Assembly (NCBI GenBank): GCA_022711755.1
Contig: JAKLEA010000030.1
Location: 1 to 64,000, forward strand
Source of the DNA: Planctomycetota bacterium
GTDB taxonomy: Bacteria; Planctomycetota; Brocadiia; SM23-32; JAKLEA01
Reading direction: 5' to 3'
DNA length: 64,000 nt
Below, piece after piece: positions 33,401 through 41,532 of the stretch. The notes under the pieces are model-generated. The model worked only from the letters and a program-made list of their open reading frames with translations, searched no databases and was not told the DNA's origin. Both the position numbers and the translations under genes were made by a program. The stretch's first letter is position 1. Every line of letters starts with the position of its first letter.

Positions 33401-35896
33401 AATCTGATGTCCGGACTCCCACGTCTCCCTCAGGCCGCTGCCCCATCCGCATTCGATCTGGAGGTTCAGCGCGCTTCCGCCGACGCGGACTTCCCCTATG
33501 TCCTTGCCCGCCATTACCCTGTTGGTTCCGCCGCCGCCGGTGTAGGACATGACGTCGCCGTTGACGTAATATCCGTGTATGTTGCCGTAGGGGGCCACCA
33601 GGGAGATGTCGCGCACGGTAGGTATGGACAGAATGCCGCCCAGCCCGGCCAGTTGAGGAATATCAGGAATATCAATGCCCGGAAGCGAGAATCCGCTGGC
33701 TCCCGCGCCGCCAAGGGCGGAAACCCGGAAGATGTCCCCTCCCTGATGCGACTCGACCAGGACGTTGACCATGTTCTCGGCCGTCACGTCCATCACGTCC
33801 GATCCCCGAATGCCCATGCCGTAGAACGTGCCGGTCGAAAGGAATCCGACGGCGTATTGATGCAGCGGCGCGTAAGGCAACTCAGACTGAATGAAGCCCA
33901 TCATTTCGTAATCAAGGCCGTATTCATGAGCGGAGCTGTTCAGGTTGATCATCAGCGGATCGGTCGCGGCGATCATCCCCGAGGAACTGGTCATCAACTG
34001 CCCCAGCCCCGTCCGGGTCATGGTCTGCTCTACTTCGAAGAGGTACGGGATCGTCTGGAAGATGGGCGGGCTGGCCGTTGTCGTGCACATCAGGACGATC
34101 CGGTGAACGCCTGCGTGGCCGGCCGTAACATTGATCTCGACAGGCTCGGAATAGCCCGTCACAAGCTGGCTGGGAAGAACCTGCGGCAGGTAGGCGTAAT
34201 AGAGGCTTTCCCCGTTGGGATCCAGTATCTCCATCGTGCCCGACCACCCGAATGTTATCGGGAAGGTCAGAGTCAGCTTTTCTCCCTCCTGGAGGCTTAC
34301 GTTCCATATGTCCGCCGGGTCTTCAACGTCGCCGTCGCTGTTGTAGTCGCCCATTCCGCCGTAGACGTAGACGGGAAGACCGTTGGGGCTTGAGATGTAC
34401 TGGGAGACGTCCTCGCTCATCGCCCCGTTCCAAGGGCTGGGTTCAAACCCGTAACTGAGCCCGCCAAATCCATCCGTGTAAATCCTGATTCTCCCGGAAT
34501 TGCCGTATTCATTAATGAAAAGGATGTCATCCGGGATGTCCCTTATGCCGGGCAGTACGCTGGAAAGCATGTCGAGGTTGAGTTCCGCCTTGGAGATTCC
34601 GAGCGGGAACTCCGCGACCGCCGTCGGATCTGTCGCCACCGAAGACGGCGTGTCGTCAAGCATTATCATCCCGCCCACGGAGGTGGTTCCGGGCATCCAA
34701 GCGATCACGTTGCCCAGCGCCCCGTCCATCTCGATATGCCCGGACCTGAACGGAAATGTAAGCGGGAAATTGCCGACGTATCCGTATTCCGTGTTGACGT
34801 AGAACATGTCCAGGTTGCTGGTGTTCTCGCCAAGCAGCGGGCCGGGGGCGTATCCGCAGATGATGCCGCCCACGGTTGCGTCGTCAAGGTGAATCTGTCC
34901 GATGATCGGGCCGCTGACGGCCACCATGCCGAAATCGGCCTCTACGACCAGCGCGTCCTGCTCAAGCACCGCCGTGGAGTAATTCCCGTTGTGTTTGACC
35001 TCGTTGTTTCCGCCGGCCACCGGACCGATCATCGCCCCGCCTGAACCGTTCGGCGCGCTGACGGGGGTGTCATCAACGTAAATCCACGGATCAGGTGAAC
35101 CGCCCCACCATCCTTCAGCTTCGCGCCAGGGGTTGAACCTGTAACCCCCCAGATTTTCGTCATACGCCTCCCCTTCGGGATATGTCCGGATCATAAGAGC
35201 TATGTCGGACATGTCGTTGCCGAGAGTATTGTAGATGCGCACGGTATTTGGCTGAACGCGCACCTGTATGTCTTCAACCTCAATGACGACAGGGTTCTGC
35301 CGTCTGGCGTCCCCCTGGTAAGTCATCCACGACGTGCCCCATATTCCGCCGTCAACGTCGGCGAATTGTATGTATGTATCCAGAACGCTCGCCCCGCCGT
35401 TGGCTTCCATCTTGGAGAAGTCTTCATTCCAGATTTCGATCGTTATGTAACCGCTGCCTATGGTCCTCTGCACGATGACGTTATAGATGCCCGTTTCGGC
35501 GGTGTAGCCTCTTTCCGGGTTGGTGTTCCATGCGTCGTCCTGGAAGTTCTCCAACTGGTCGGAAAGCTCGCGTGTCACGCGCTGATCCACGAAGGATGAC
35601 ACGCAGGTGTCATAATCAAGATCCCAGAAAACGGGATCGCTGCCCTGCGTCCGGTCTACCATGTCAACGACAGTGCCGAGCGGGATGCCAGTCGGATCAG
35701 CCGACATGGTGGTCATGTTGTAAAGGTATGCCCCGACAACGGTTCCGCCATAAGTCTTCCAGGCGACTGAGGTATGGACTTCCCCCGTCAGTGGATCTTC
35801 GCCCAGGACGACTCCAAGTAGAATGCGATCCTCAAGGGATTCAATCTGGAAGCGCGCGCCGGTTTCCGCCGTTTTGCCGAGTTTCCGTTTGGCCAT
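30407..35896 (-). CDS. Giant LEPR-xLL-like surface protein (1829 residues)
   Basis: A well-placed AAGGTGA precedes the ATG. Residues 18-27 (IESLEDRILL) resemble the LEPR-xLL motif found near the N-terminus of very large proteins in planctomycete-like bacteria; there is no ordinary signal peptide. About residue 515 is a Ca-loop, DYNSDGDVEDPAD, followed by a beta-sandwich like the pre-peptidase C-terminal domain (LQEGEKLTLTFPITF). From about 680 to the end, short strands alternate with Gly/Asn turns (VVGGNIGTTRTNYPVLG, VNARFGGNNMINQILIGGHV), suggesting a long parallel beta-helix. It is Asp/Gly/Thr rich and Cys poor. It is probably exported and surface-bound. No PEP-CTERM or sorting tail is seen. 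The HlyD/M50 set follows on the same strand. Confidence 0.85.
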   Translation of the reverse strand: MAKRKLGKTAETGARFQIESLEDRILLGVVLGEDPLTGEVHTSVAWKTYGGTVVGAYLYNMTTMSADPTGIPLGTVVDMVDRTQGSDPVFWDLDYDTCVSSFVDQRVTRELSDQLENFQDDAWNTNPERGYTAETGIYNVIVQRTIGSGYITIEIWNEDFSKMEANGGASVLDTYIQFADVDGGIWGTSWMTYQGDARRQNPVVIEVEDIQVRVQPNTVRIYNTLGNDMSDIALMIRTYPEGEAYDENLGGYRFNPWREAEGWWGGSPDPWIYVDDTPVSAPNGSGGAMIGPVAGGNNEVKHNGNYSTAVLEQDALVVEADFGMVAVSGPIIGQIHLDDATVGGIICGYAPGPLLGENTSNLDMFYVNTEYGYVGNFPLTFPFRSGHIEMDGALGNVIAWMPGTTSVGGMIMLDDTPSSVATDPTAVAEFPLGISKAELNLDMLSSVLPGIRDIPDDILFINEYGNSGRIRIYTDGFGGLSYGFEPSPWNGAMSEDVSQYISSPNGLPVYVYGGMGDYNSDGDVEDPADIWNVSLQEGEKLTLTFPITFGWSGTMEILDPNGESLYYAYLPQVLPSQLVTGYSEPVEINVTAGHAGVHRIVLMCTTTASPPIFQTIPYLFEVEQTMTRTGLGQLMTSSSGMIAATDPLMINLNSSAHEYGLDYEMMGFIQSELPYAPLHQYAVGFLSTGTFYGMGIRGSDVMDVTAENMVNVLVESHQGGDIFRVSALGGAGASGFSLPGIDIPDIPQLAGLGGILSIPTVRDISLVAPYGNIHGYYVNGDVMSYTGGGGTNRVMAGKDIGEVRVGGSALNLQIECGWGSGLRETWESGHQIDVVDVNGVYGLPTYARGYIDVHGGRMRFMALPGALEHRTMGPGHYVDVIDPIIIMPGNQNTFTDPSGGKVTFAASGAYYSETDEFDPYAGTLTFHQVVLVTPFPIFSNYQRSGGVAIAAVDVFNSNCTISYSGGASRLGIGNIINHAESSGAETARGSIIVTAPQKSADVFRVISEVPMNNLYIQGDLLSGLFDKSTFADPAVKSIVVGGNIGTTRTNYPVLGMIDPMAASYIEPLGISHGEAADAWTGDGSLGFGVFGIYINGLMLHGNVPIVTAGSSIKDLVTSAGVRIETVITNYDGKRTQEFEGIEGVIAIDGGTNFIYIGDGIAFSGYGHHPISGLFSQSAEIRFVMSKEKDCAIYGPIITPVGVEGIYLTNGGWVGTRDPETRDNPLEINPPHIGSSRSPFMWIRPEDRYSGTFAQIGKFGTVSIVGENAGIFDSLWWNTGLYQVVLAGTHMSLIEDARFRIWNKQPFTTVHPLDGTINSIRVYTQDGNQADFGIRDTLISADKLIREVASVGPNGWIDGEVPTEYKYLQGQYYSMSIESPLDIWTIRADASVVNARFGGNNMINQILIGGHVTGSSFEAGSSTLWYVGDYMEDSVMAGAGQIGTIYVKNELRDSRIEMLTPDNSSINAVIADQFINIDIESNGPIKSLITTGGKMEGQILMEPHLFREGDSWYPRIGSINCAGDFELWVNSTADIGSVNVRGTYRGAIHTDGKINTFVATASRDTRIVREAIGSDGFDNFSDQGYIPLPGTNAGTYYLTTALVDNVVEVVMYSDPALTTEVGRTTSRSGLETVSIPGWGTVDLSYRQNTPTGKPVEVQIRERAIITAGSGAGLIAVIQDMAQTDIGVGFLLGPNRWFDNGGGDDALPLLDTETRLNMVYIGEDMQDSTIQAGVYKRPGVAFNSQTLQFFSKADGYTPGRDLAFGKVSIGTVLIGGRLRNDAGYPVNTFGIVAADKLGSVYVGGKSILRTNDYVDTASGYWFDWARWDLTS

Positions 35897-36073
35897 TGGC
35901 TCACCTTCTCTTCAACAGGCTGTCGAAGCTCCCTACGCCACTTAAAGTACATGTCACCCAGGCGATCCCATAACCTTCAGACCGCCTGCGAATGCGCCCT
36001 CTCCCGGAACGCGGACGATGAGTCCGCGCACGGGACGGGCTTCTACGCTATCCGGGCATTATTGACTGAGCTT

Positions 36074-36103
36074 ACTTTACAACCGTTCCGCCGTAACGGT
36101 CAA
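36074..36103 (-). promoter_or_regulatory. Promoter candidate for the giant surface-protein gene
   Basis: On the minus strand: TTGACC (36103-36098, 5 of 6), an 18-nt spacer and TAAAGT (36079-36074, 4 of 6). An A/T-rich stretch (36104-36120) lies just upstream, like an UP element. It is about 180 nt before the start codon. Confidence 0.35.
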
Positions 36104-36315
36104 GTTAAAATAAAAGCTTTCAGCGCTGAGTAATGAGGTGGAATGTATCAAGAAATGGCCGTATGGAGCATGCAAAATATGGGCTGCGCGGCGATTCTCT
36201 GGAACCGCGCGGCAGGGGCGCAGTTTTCTTATGCTGTGTTGATGGCCTTCATTGCCTTGCGCGCATACTCTCCGCCCGTCTTTGCGTCCCGCCTGCGCCT
36301 GACCATCAGCGGCAA

Positions 36316-36350
36316 TCCGGGATGGCGGGTTTCTATTCCGCCATCCCGGA
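36316..36350 (-). repeat. 13-bp perfect inverted repeat
   Basis: TCCGGGATGGCGG (36316-36328) pairs with CCGCCATCCCGGA (36338-36350) across 9 nt. It lies 58 nt beyond the stop of the minus-strand isomerase-like gene and has no T-run. It may end or protect that transcript, but could equally be an intergenic repeat. Confidence 0.7.
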
Positions 36351-36407
36351 TGTTGATCCGGTTTCGCGCCCCCCTTTGTTCTACCGCAACAGGCTGTCAA
36401 TACGGGC

Positions 36408-37814
36408 TTATTCGTGCATGTACACGTCCCAGTCAAGGTACTTGTCCATCGCCTCGTAGATCGGGTCCGCGCAGTGCGTCGGGTTGAGCGCGCAATGATG
36501 TTCGAAGCCGTTCTCGCACGCGTAGGCCAGCAGGTCCTGTAGTCCATCCACCCTGACCACGCCGACGCCGCCGAAGCTGTTCGGCGGATCGCTTGTCACT
36601 TCGCCCTCGGCCAGGTATCCCCTGATCTCGCCCATGGAGTCGTCCGTCGTCAGACGGACGAACGTCGCCGGGGTGGCCTTCAGGTTGCCGATGCACGTGC
36701 CCCAGCTCTTCTCCTTGCCGACGCTCTTGGCGATGATGTCCTGATAGCTCATCTTCGGCGATTCAAAGAGGCTGGCGGGGAAGTTTGAGCAGTGGAAAAG
36801 CATCGCCTTGTCCGGGTCGTCGCCGTAGTTGTTGTTCCAGTCAACCAGCGCGCTCGGCTTGCCGGAAGCCAGGACGGCGGCATACATCGAGAGCAGGCCA
36901 AGCACGTCCACCTCGCAGGCGGCGGGGACAAGCCCTTCGGACATCATGCTCATCACCGAGCACGGCACTATGCCGAAGTTCTCCTCAAGCGACGTCCAGC
37001 ACTGTATCGCGCAGCCGACCAGCGCGTTGTCCTTCATCCACCGGTCAAGCACCAGCCCGAACCGCGCCATGCGGTCAAGCGCGAACTCCGGGACGCCGGA
37101 GCAGGAGACGTAACCCTTGATCGAGGCGATCTTCTTCTTGTAGTCCCCGTCGGACTTCTTGATTTTCTCGGTCAGGCCGAATACCTCGGACAGGTCCAAC
37201 GTCTCGACCGTGATGCCGCGTGATTCCAGAATCTTCTCGCTGTAACGCACGGTATTGAACGGGCCGGTCCTTGCGCCCACTGCGCCTACGCGCGTCTTCT
37301 TCAATCCCTTGACCACGCGGCACGTTGCCGCAAAGTCCAGCAGGTCTTCCATGAAGTCCGGCGTCTCGGGGTCAACCGTGTGCAGCGTCGTGAGCGTGAA
37401 GGGGATGCCATACTGAACAAGGTTGTTGCAGACGGACAGCTTGCCGCAGAAGGAATCGCGGCGGTTCTTCAAATCCATCTTTGCGGGGTCGTCCGCGAAG
37501 GCGTGAATCAGAACCGGGACGTCAAGTCCCGAGAAGCGCAGCGTATTGGCCACTGCGCGCTCGTCGCCGAAGTTTGGCAGCGTGACCAGGACGCCGTCAA
37601 TCTTGTCCGCGTTCTTTTTAAAGAGCGCGGCGCATTTGCGGGCGTCTTCAAGTGTCTCCACGCCGCCGAAGTGCGTGTCCTTCGGGCCGAGGATGACGCA
37701 GTCCAGCCCGGCCTTCTTGAGAATGTTTCTGATTATTCCGTGTCCCTTCTCAACAAGGTGGTCGGGAAAGAAGCCTCTGTTGCCAACGATGACGCCGAGA
37801 GTGGTCCTGGCCAT
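36408..37814 (-). CDS. L-fucose/L-arabinose-isomerase-fold protein
   Basis: 468 residues from ATG 37814, which has an excellent AAAGGAGG site at spacing 7; the longer frame lacks one. TLGVIVGNRGFFPDHLVEKG and GVLVTLPNFGDERAVANTLRF are typical N-terminal segments of the fucose isomerase superfamily. Later parts include CAIQCWTSLEENFGIVPCS and ACEVDVLGLLSMYAA, with the metal-site Glu (EE) and Asp of the family. These enzymes interconvert aldoses and ketoses in the cytoplasm; many members in carbohydrate-degrading bacteria are of unknown specificity. It is a single gene. Confidence 0.85.
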   Translation of the reverse strand: MARTTLGVIVGNRGFFPDHLVEKGHGIIRNILKKAGLDCVILGPKDTHFGGVETLEDARKCAALFKKNADKIDGVLVTLPNFGDERAVANTLRFSGLDVPVLIHAFADDPAKMDLKNRRDSFCGKLSVCNNLVQYGIPFTLTTLHTVDPETPDFMEDLLDFAATCRVVKGLKKTRVGAVGARTGPFNTVRYSEKILESRGITVETLDLSEVFGLTEKIKKSDGDYKKKIASIKGYVSCSGVPEFALDRMARFGLVLDRWMKDNALVGCAIQCWTSLEENFGIVPCSVMSMMSEGLVPAACEVDVLGLLSMYAAVLASGKPSALVDWNNNYGDDPDKAMLFHCSNFPASLFESPKMSYQDIIAKSVGKEKSWGTCIGNLKATPATFVRLTTDDSMGEIRGYLAEGEVTSDPPNSFGGVGVVRVDGLQDLLAYACENGFEHHCALNPTHCADPIYEAMDKYLDWDVYMHE

Positions 37815-38061
37815 TTCAAGCCTCCTTTGCTGCCGGTGAACGGCATATGATTCCACGTTTCCCGTGGCGCCGCCGCCCGCGGGAATGCCGATGTCTGTTC
37901 CGTGTCCGACTCGCGTATTCTGGGCTTGGGGAGGCGCAATGTCAAGCCGCAGCGCGCATTGAGATCGGACAGTCGCGCCCGGTCTTGCGCCGGAGGGCAG
38001 GTTGACTTATCATTGCGCATTGTGGTCCGGAAAATCCGAAGGTCATACGGGGGACCCGCCG

Positions 38062-39375
38062 ATGAAAATCCAGTTCGAGTGTCCGCACTGCGGAGAGTTC
38101 GAGGAGATTGAAGTCCGGGAAGGCATGAGCGAGTGGAAATGCCAGTGCGGCCAGACCGTCCCGCTCAAGCTGCCACAGTCTCCGCGCGGCCGTCCGGGGG
38201 ACGATGTCCGCAGCTACACGCCCAGGCTCAAGTGCCGCAATTGCAACAACAGGATATTCCTGGACCCCGCCAAGCCGCCGAACTACAAGCCAAGCATATG
38301 CCCTGAGTGCCATGGAGAAATGATCCTGCGCTTCCTCTGCCCGACCTGCAAGCGCAAGCTTGACAGCACGCCGGACAGGTACGGCGAGGCCAGCGCGTGC
38401 CCCGGCTGCGGCGCGAAAATCACCGGCGGAATGGAAATCGTCGAATACAAAGTCCCGACCGCCGAGGACGCCATCACGTCCGGCGTCCGTCCGGGTGTTC
38501 CCGACCCGGAGACGGTTCTTGAGGCGAAAAAGCAGGATTCCACGCCGAAGCCTGAAGTAAAAAAGCCCAAGCAGGAACACGCCCAGAAACCTGTCGCCGC
38601 CGAACCGAAAGAGCCGGAGAAGAAAGAGACGCCGAAAGACGAATCCCAACCCGTCCCAACGCCCGTTCCGAAGACCGAACCCATGCCTCAGCCCGAAGCC
38701 CGGCCCGAACCGAAATCCGAACCAAGACCCAAGCCGAAGCCGGCTGCGGAGAAGGCCGACGGCGGATTCGGGGAGGACTTCGAGGACGGGGCGCATGTCA
38801 CTCTCTCCTGCGAATCATGCAGGTTGCCGCTGCCGACGAGCGCGAAGTACTGCCCCATCTGCGGCAAGGCTCAGGGCGTGGCGCAGGGCGTGCCGCTGCC
38901 CGCGGCGGCGTCGGAAACGCCGGCGGATGATCCCAATCTTCACACCTTCCTGCTTCCCGCGATCGGCCTGATCATGCTGGCCGGGGCTGTCGTCTTTGTC
39001 CTTTCGATCTACAAGCCTGATGAGCGGGGCGCAATGTTCTCGGCGATCGCATTACTCTGCGGCATCGCCGCGCTGGTCACGTGCATGGGCATGGCGCACC
39101 TGACCGTTTCCATGGCCTCCATCAAGTCCCCAGAGACAGCAGGATTGCGGGAGAAGCTGAAGACAAATGTCGGCGATACATATCTCTTCAGCCTGCTTTT
39201 CAGCATCCTGTCACTGGCCTGCATGGCGAGCGGTCTGATGGAACTTGCCAACGGCATGGCAGAGTCGCCGCGGCCCCCCGCGTCCCTCGTTTCGCCGGAG
39301 CCGGACGGCGGGGCTTCGCGCAATCTACTGTCGCTTCCGAGGGCCAATGACCGAAGAGAAAGCGACATCCGCTGA
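38062..39375 (+). CDS. Multi-zinc-ribbon membrane protein
   Basis: 437 residues from ATG 38062 (GGGGGA upstream). The first 115 residues hold Cys pairs CPHC, CQC, CRNC, CPEC, CPTC and CPGC, that is three or so zinc ribbons. A low-complexity Pro/Lys/Glu linker (about 150-250) follows, then another ribbon (CESC, CPIC at about 253-275) and three C-terminal helices (about 292-315, 322-345, 375-398). The layout suggests a cytosolic zinc-bound platform tied to the inner membrane. No catalytic motif is seen. The next gene overlaps it by 29 nt; with the three that follow it forms one operon of zinc-ribbon membrane proteins. Confidence 0.75.
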   Translation: MKIQFECPHCGEFEEIEVREGMSEWKCQCGQTVPLKLPQSPRGRPGDDVRSYTPRLKCRNCNNRIFLDPAKPPNYKPSICPECHGEMILRFLCPTCKRKLDSTPDRYGEASACPGCGAKITGGMEIVEYKVPTAEDAITSGVRPGVPDPETVLEAKKQDSTPKPEVKKPKQEHAQKPVAAEPKEPEKKETPKDESQPVPTPVPKTEPMPQPEARPEPKSEPRPKPKPAAEKADGGFGEDFEDGAHVTLSCESCRLPLPTSAKYCPICGKAQGVAQGVPLPAAASETPADDPNLHTFLLPAIGLIMLAGAVVFVLSIYKPDERGAMFSAIALLCGIAALVTCMGMAHLTVSMASIKSPETAGLREKLKTNVGDTYLFSLLFSILSLACMASGLMELANGMAESPRPPASLVSPEPDGGASRNLLSLPRANDRRESDIR

Positions 39376-40147
39376 GGCGTCCGGGGCGGCAGGCCTTGAC
39401 AGTTACGCGAAGCGTTGCGCCGGTTGCGGAGTAGTGTTTCCGTCCGAGTCTCCCGTCTGCCCCAAGTGCGGACGCGCCGACGAGAGCATGATCGGCCGCC
39501 GAAGCTTCCCCATCGAGGAAACGCGGATTCCCCGTCCCTGGAAAGTCTTCGAGTCAGCCCTCCTGCTCCTCTTTCATCCGCGCGAAATCTGGCCCGCAGT
39601 AAAGAAACGCGGAAACCTTCCCCACATGCTCAGCTTCTGGTGCGTGTGGACGGGGATCGGTGTGGCTTGCATCATCGCGACCCTGTTGACGTGGGACAGG
39701 TCGCTGCCCAGGTTAGATGAGCTTCTGGCGATAATTGCGTGGATGACGTTCTCACTGACCATGCTACAGGTTCTCGTCTACGTGGCTCTGGAGGGATGCT
39801 GCCTGCTGCTCTGGATTCCGATGAGCCTGAGCCGCGCGTTGTTCTACGTGGTGTCCTTTCTCCCGCCTGTCGTGGCATTGACAGTCAGTATTGTGCGGAT
39901 AGCAACGGCGCTGGGCGCCGATCCGCCGCACCGGATAACCGTCCTCGGGATCAGGATGAATTTCGACGCCGCCTTCGTCGGTTGGGGCGTAACGATGCCG
40001 TCGGCGCTGTTCCTGGCGGTAACGCTGCCCCCGTTTCTGCGCTGGCGATGCAGGATGAGCGCGCGGGGCGCATGGCTCATCGGCGCGGGGATTCCGCTTT
40101 ACGCCGTGATTCTGATATGCCTGCTGCTGGCTCAGCCGCAGGTGTAG
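39347..40147 (+). CDS. Zinc-ribbon / YIP1-like membrane protein, first paralogue
   Basis: 266 residues from ATG 39347 (GAGGG upstream), overlapping the upstream gene by 29 nt. The N-terminus has CAGC and CPKC (a short zinc ribbon), then RRSFPIEETRIPRPWKVFE and the amphipathic entry LLLLFHPREIWPAVKKRGNL, typical of YIP1-domain proteins. Five helices follow. Its ribbon is shared in pattern with the next two genes but has diverged in sequence. Bacterial YIP1 proteins are of unknown role, probably membrane shape or transport accessory factors. Confidence 0.8.
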   Translation: MTEEKATSAEASGAAGLDSYAKRCAGCGVVFPSESPVCPKCGRADESMIGRRSFPIEETRIPRPWKVFESALLLLFHPREIWPAVKKRGNLPHMLSFWCVWTGIGVACIIATLLTWDRSLPRLDELLAIIAWMTFSLTMLQVLVYVALEGCCLLLWIPMSLSRALFYVVSFLPPVVALTVSIVRIATALGADPPHRITVLGIRMNFDAAFVGWGVTMPSALFLAVTLPPFLRWRCRMSARGAWLIGAGIPLYAVILICLLLAQPQV

Positions 40148-40245
40148 GGCGCGCGCGGCGGGCGTCGCCGCCCCGCGCAGCAATCAGGACGAAATACGGA
40201 TCGTTCATGGTTTCGTGACAACCGGCAAGGTTGAAGGAGGCGGGG

Positions 40246-41532
40246 ATGCAAGGGGCGGAAGTTGAGCAGAGCCGGACCTGTCCGGGATGCGGGGTGACGC
40301 ATTCGGCGGCGGTCATCGAATGCCCGAAATGCGGACACCGCCCGCCGGAGTTCTCCAAGGTGCGCTATCTTCCAATCGAGGAAGACCGCATTCCGAGGCC
40401 GTGGAAGGCGTTCCGGTCGGCGTGGCTTATCCTGTTTTCTCCGAAAGAGACGTGGCCGATCATCAAGGAGAAGGGGAACCTGCCGCATATGATTGTGTAT
40501 GCGGTGACATGGTTGTTAACAGGCGCGATTACTTTCACAGGCGTATATGGCCTTTTCAGTTTGAGGGACATCAATCTCATCAGCGCATTGAAGACTTTCG
40601 GGTTGATAATGCTGTCATGGGGAGTATTGTCATTCGCAGGCGCTCTTATCGTGGCAATGATGTCGCTGCTGTTATGGGTTCGTTTTTCCCTTTCAAGAGT
40701 AATCATATACGCGATTTCACCGGCACTTATGGTACTGGCCGGAGCCTTGCTTTCAGCATTCAGCGCCAATTCGCTGCCGGACGTGGTATGCGGACCGCTG
40801 GCGTTTGTCATGTTTTCCCTTTCGATATTGCTGGCGCTGGTTCTGTTTCTGCTCTGGAAGTTAAGCCCGCGCCTGCCGGGGTACCTTCTGGCTATGTCAA
40901 TGCTTCTGATTTCCGGCGCGGCTTTTCTGATGTCGCCGCTCTACCTGAAAGTCCTTGGCATGGAGCGTCTTTTTGACTTTTATTATTACGGCAATCATTC
41001 ACTATTCAGGGATCAGGCTTACCTGTTGCTGGGGACTGTCCCGGCGTGCGTGATGACTGTAGCGCTGTTTCTCCTGATAAGACGCACCGGGAAGCTGAGA
41101 TCCGATTATCTGGGAACATTGGTTGGCATTGATCTCACAGTAATCTTTTCATCTGTCTTTGTTCTGGTCGAGAAGGTAAGTTATGGTATGGAGATCGGGA
41201 GCGTACATGTAAATCTCCACGCCATATATCAGGTAATGGGTCTGGGCGTCGCAGGCGCGATCATGCTGTCAGTCATCCTACCGCCATTCTATCGCTGGCG
41301 ATGCGGCCTGAGCCGCAAGCTTTCGCTGATTGTCGGCGCGGGTGTGCCGCTGTTTATCCTGTTGGCGGTATGCCTGATGGTCGCAAAGCCGAGGTTCATA
41401 GGCCGTTATCCGACGCAACCGCCCCGCGTAATCCATTATTCATCGTTTGAGGGGATTCAAGGTCCTCTACCTCCGAGCAACCGTCTGAGATTCGATCGTG
41501 GAGGGGGCAATGGCTCCGGAAGCGGAAAGTGA
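40246..41532 (+). CDS. Zinc-ribbon / YIP1-like membrane protein, second paralogue
   Basis: 428 residues from ATG 40246, with AAGGAGG at spacing 5. The ribbon CPGCGVTHSAAVIECPKCG is followed by KVRYLPIEEDRIPRPWKAFR and ILFSPKETWPIIKEKGNL. About ten helices follow, twice as many as its neighbours. The first 40 residues are almost identical to those of the next gene, whereas the membrane parts differ. That points to a copied or converted N-terminal segment. The function is unknown; the conserved ribbon plus variable membrane body suggests a common cytosolic partner. Confidence 0.8.
   Translation: MQGAEVEQSRTCPGCGVTHSAAVIECPKCGHRPPEFSKVRYLPIEEDRIPRPWKAFRSAWLILFSPKETWPIIKEKGNLPHMIVYAVTWLLTGAITFTGVYGLFSLRDINLISALKTFGLIMLSWGVLSFAGALIVAMMSLLLWVRFSLSRVIIYAISPALMVLAGALLSAFSANSLPDVVCGPLAFVMFSLSILLALVLFLLWKLSPRLPGYLLAMSMLLISGAAFLMSPLYLKVLGMERLFDFYYYGNHSLFRDQAYLLLGTVPACVMTVALFLLIRRTGKLRSDYLGTLVGIDLTVIFSSVFVLVEKVSYGMEIGSVHVNLHAIYQVMGLGVAGAIMLSVILPPFYRWRCGLSRKLSLIVGAGVPLFILLAVCLMVAKPRFIGRYPTQPPRVIHYSSFEGIQGPLPPSNRLRFDRGGGNGSGSGK

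Larger units (their letters stand above)
35897..36407 (-). other. Intergenic region upstream of the giant surface-protein gene
   Basis: A 511-nt gap with a promoter candidate and one strong inverted repeat (both listed). The 12-mer CAACAGGCTGTC occurs twice, at 35913 and 36387. Frames of up to about 115 codons cross the gap into the isomerase gene but have no ribosome site or recognisable protein. Confidence 0.6.

Noticed and set aside
33116..34393. Plus-strand frame of 425 codons opposite the giant surface-protein gene
   Set aside because: Low-complexity His/Arg/Val product typical of an antisense shadow; no ribosome site.
35913..36398. 12-bp direct repeat CAACAGGCTGTC as ends of a mobile element
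   Set aside because: Too short, and there is no transposase or terminal inverted repeat between the copies.
36143..36487. Plus-strand frame in the gap right of the giant gene
   Set aside because: Runs into the antisense of the isomerase gene, has no ribosome site and crosses a strong inverted repeat.
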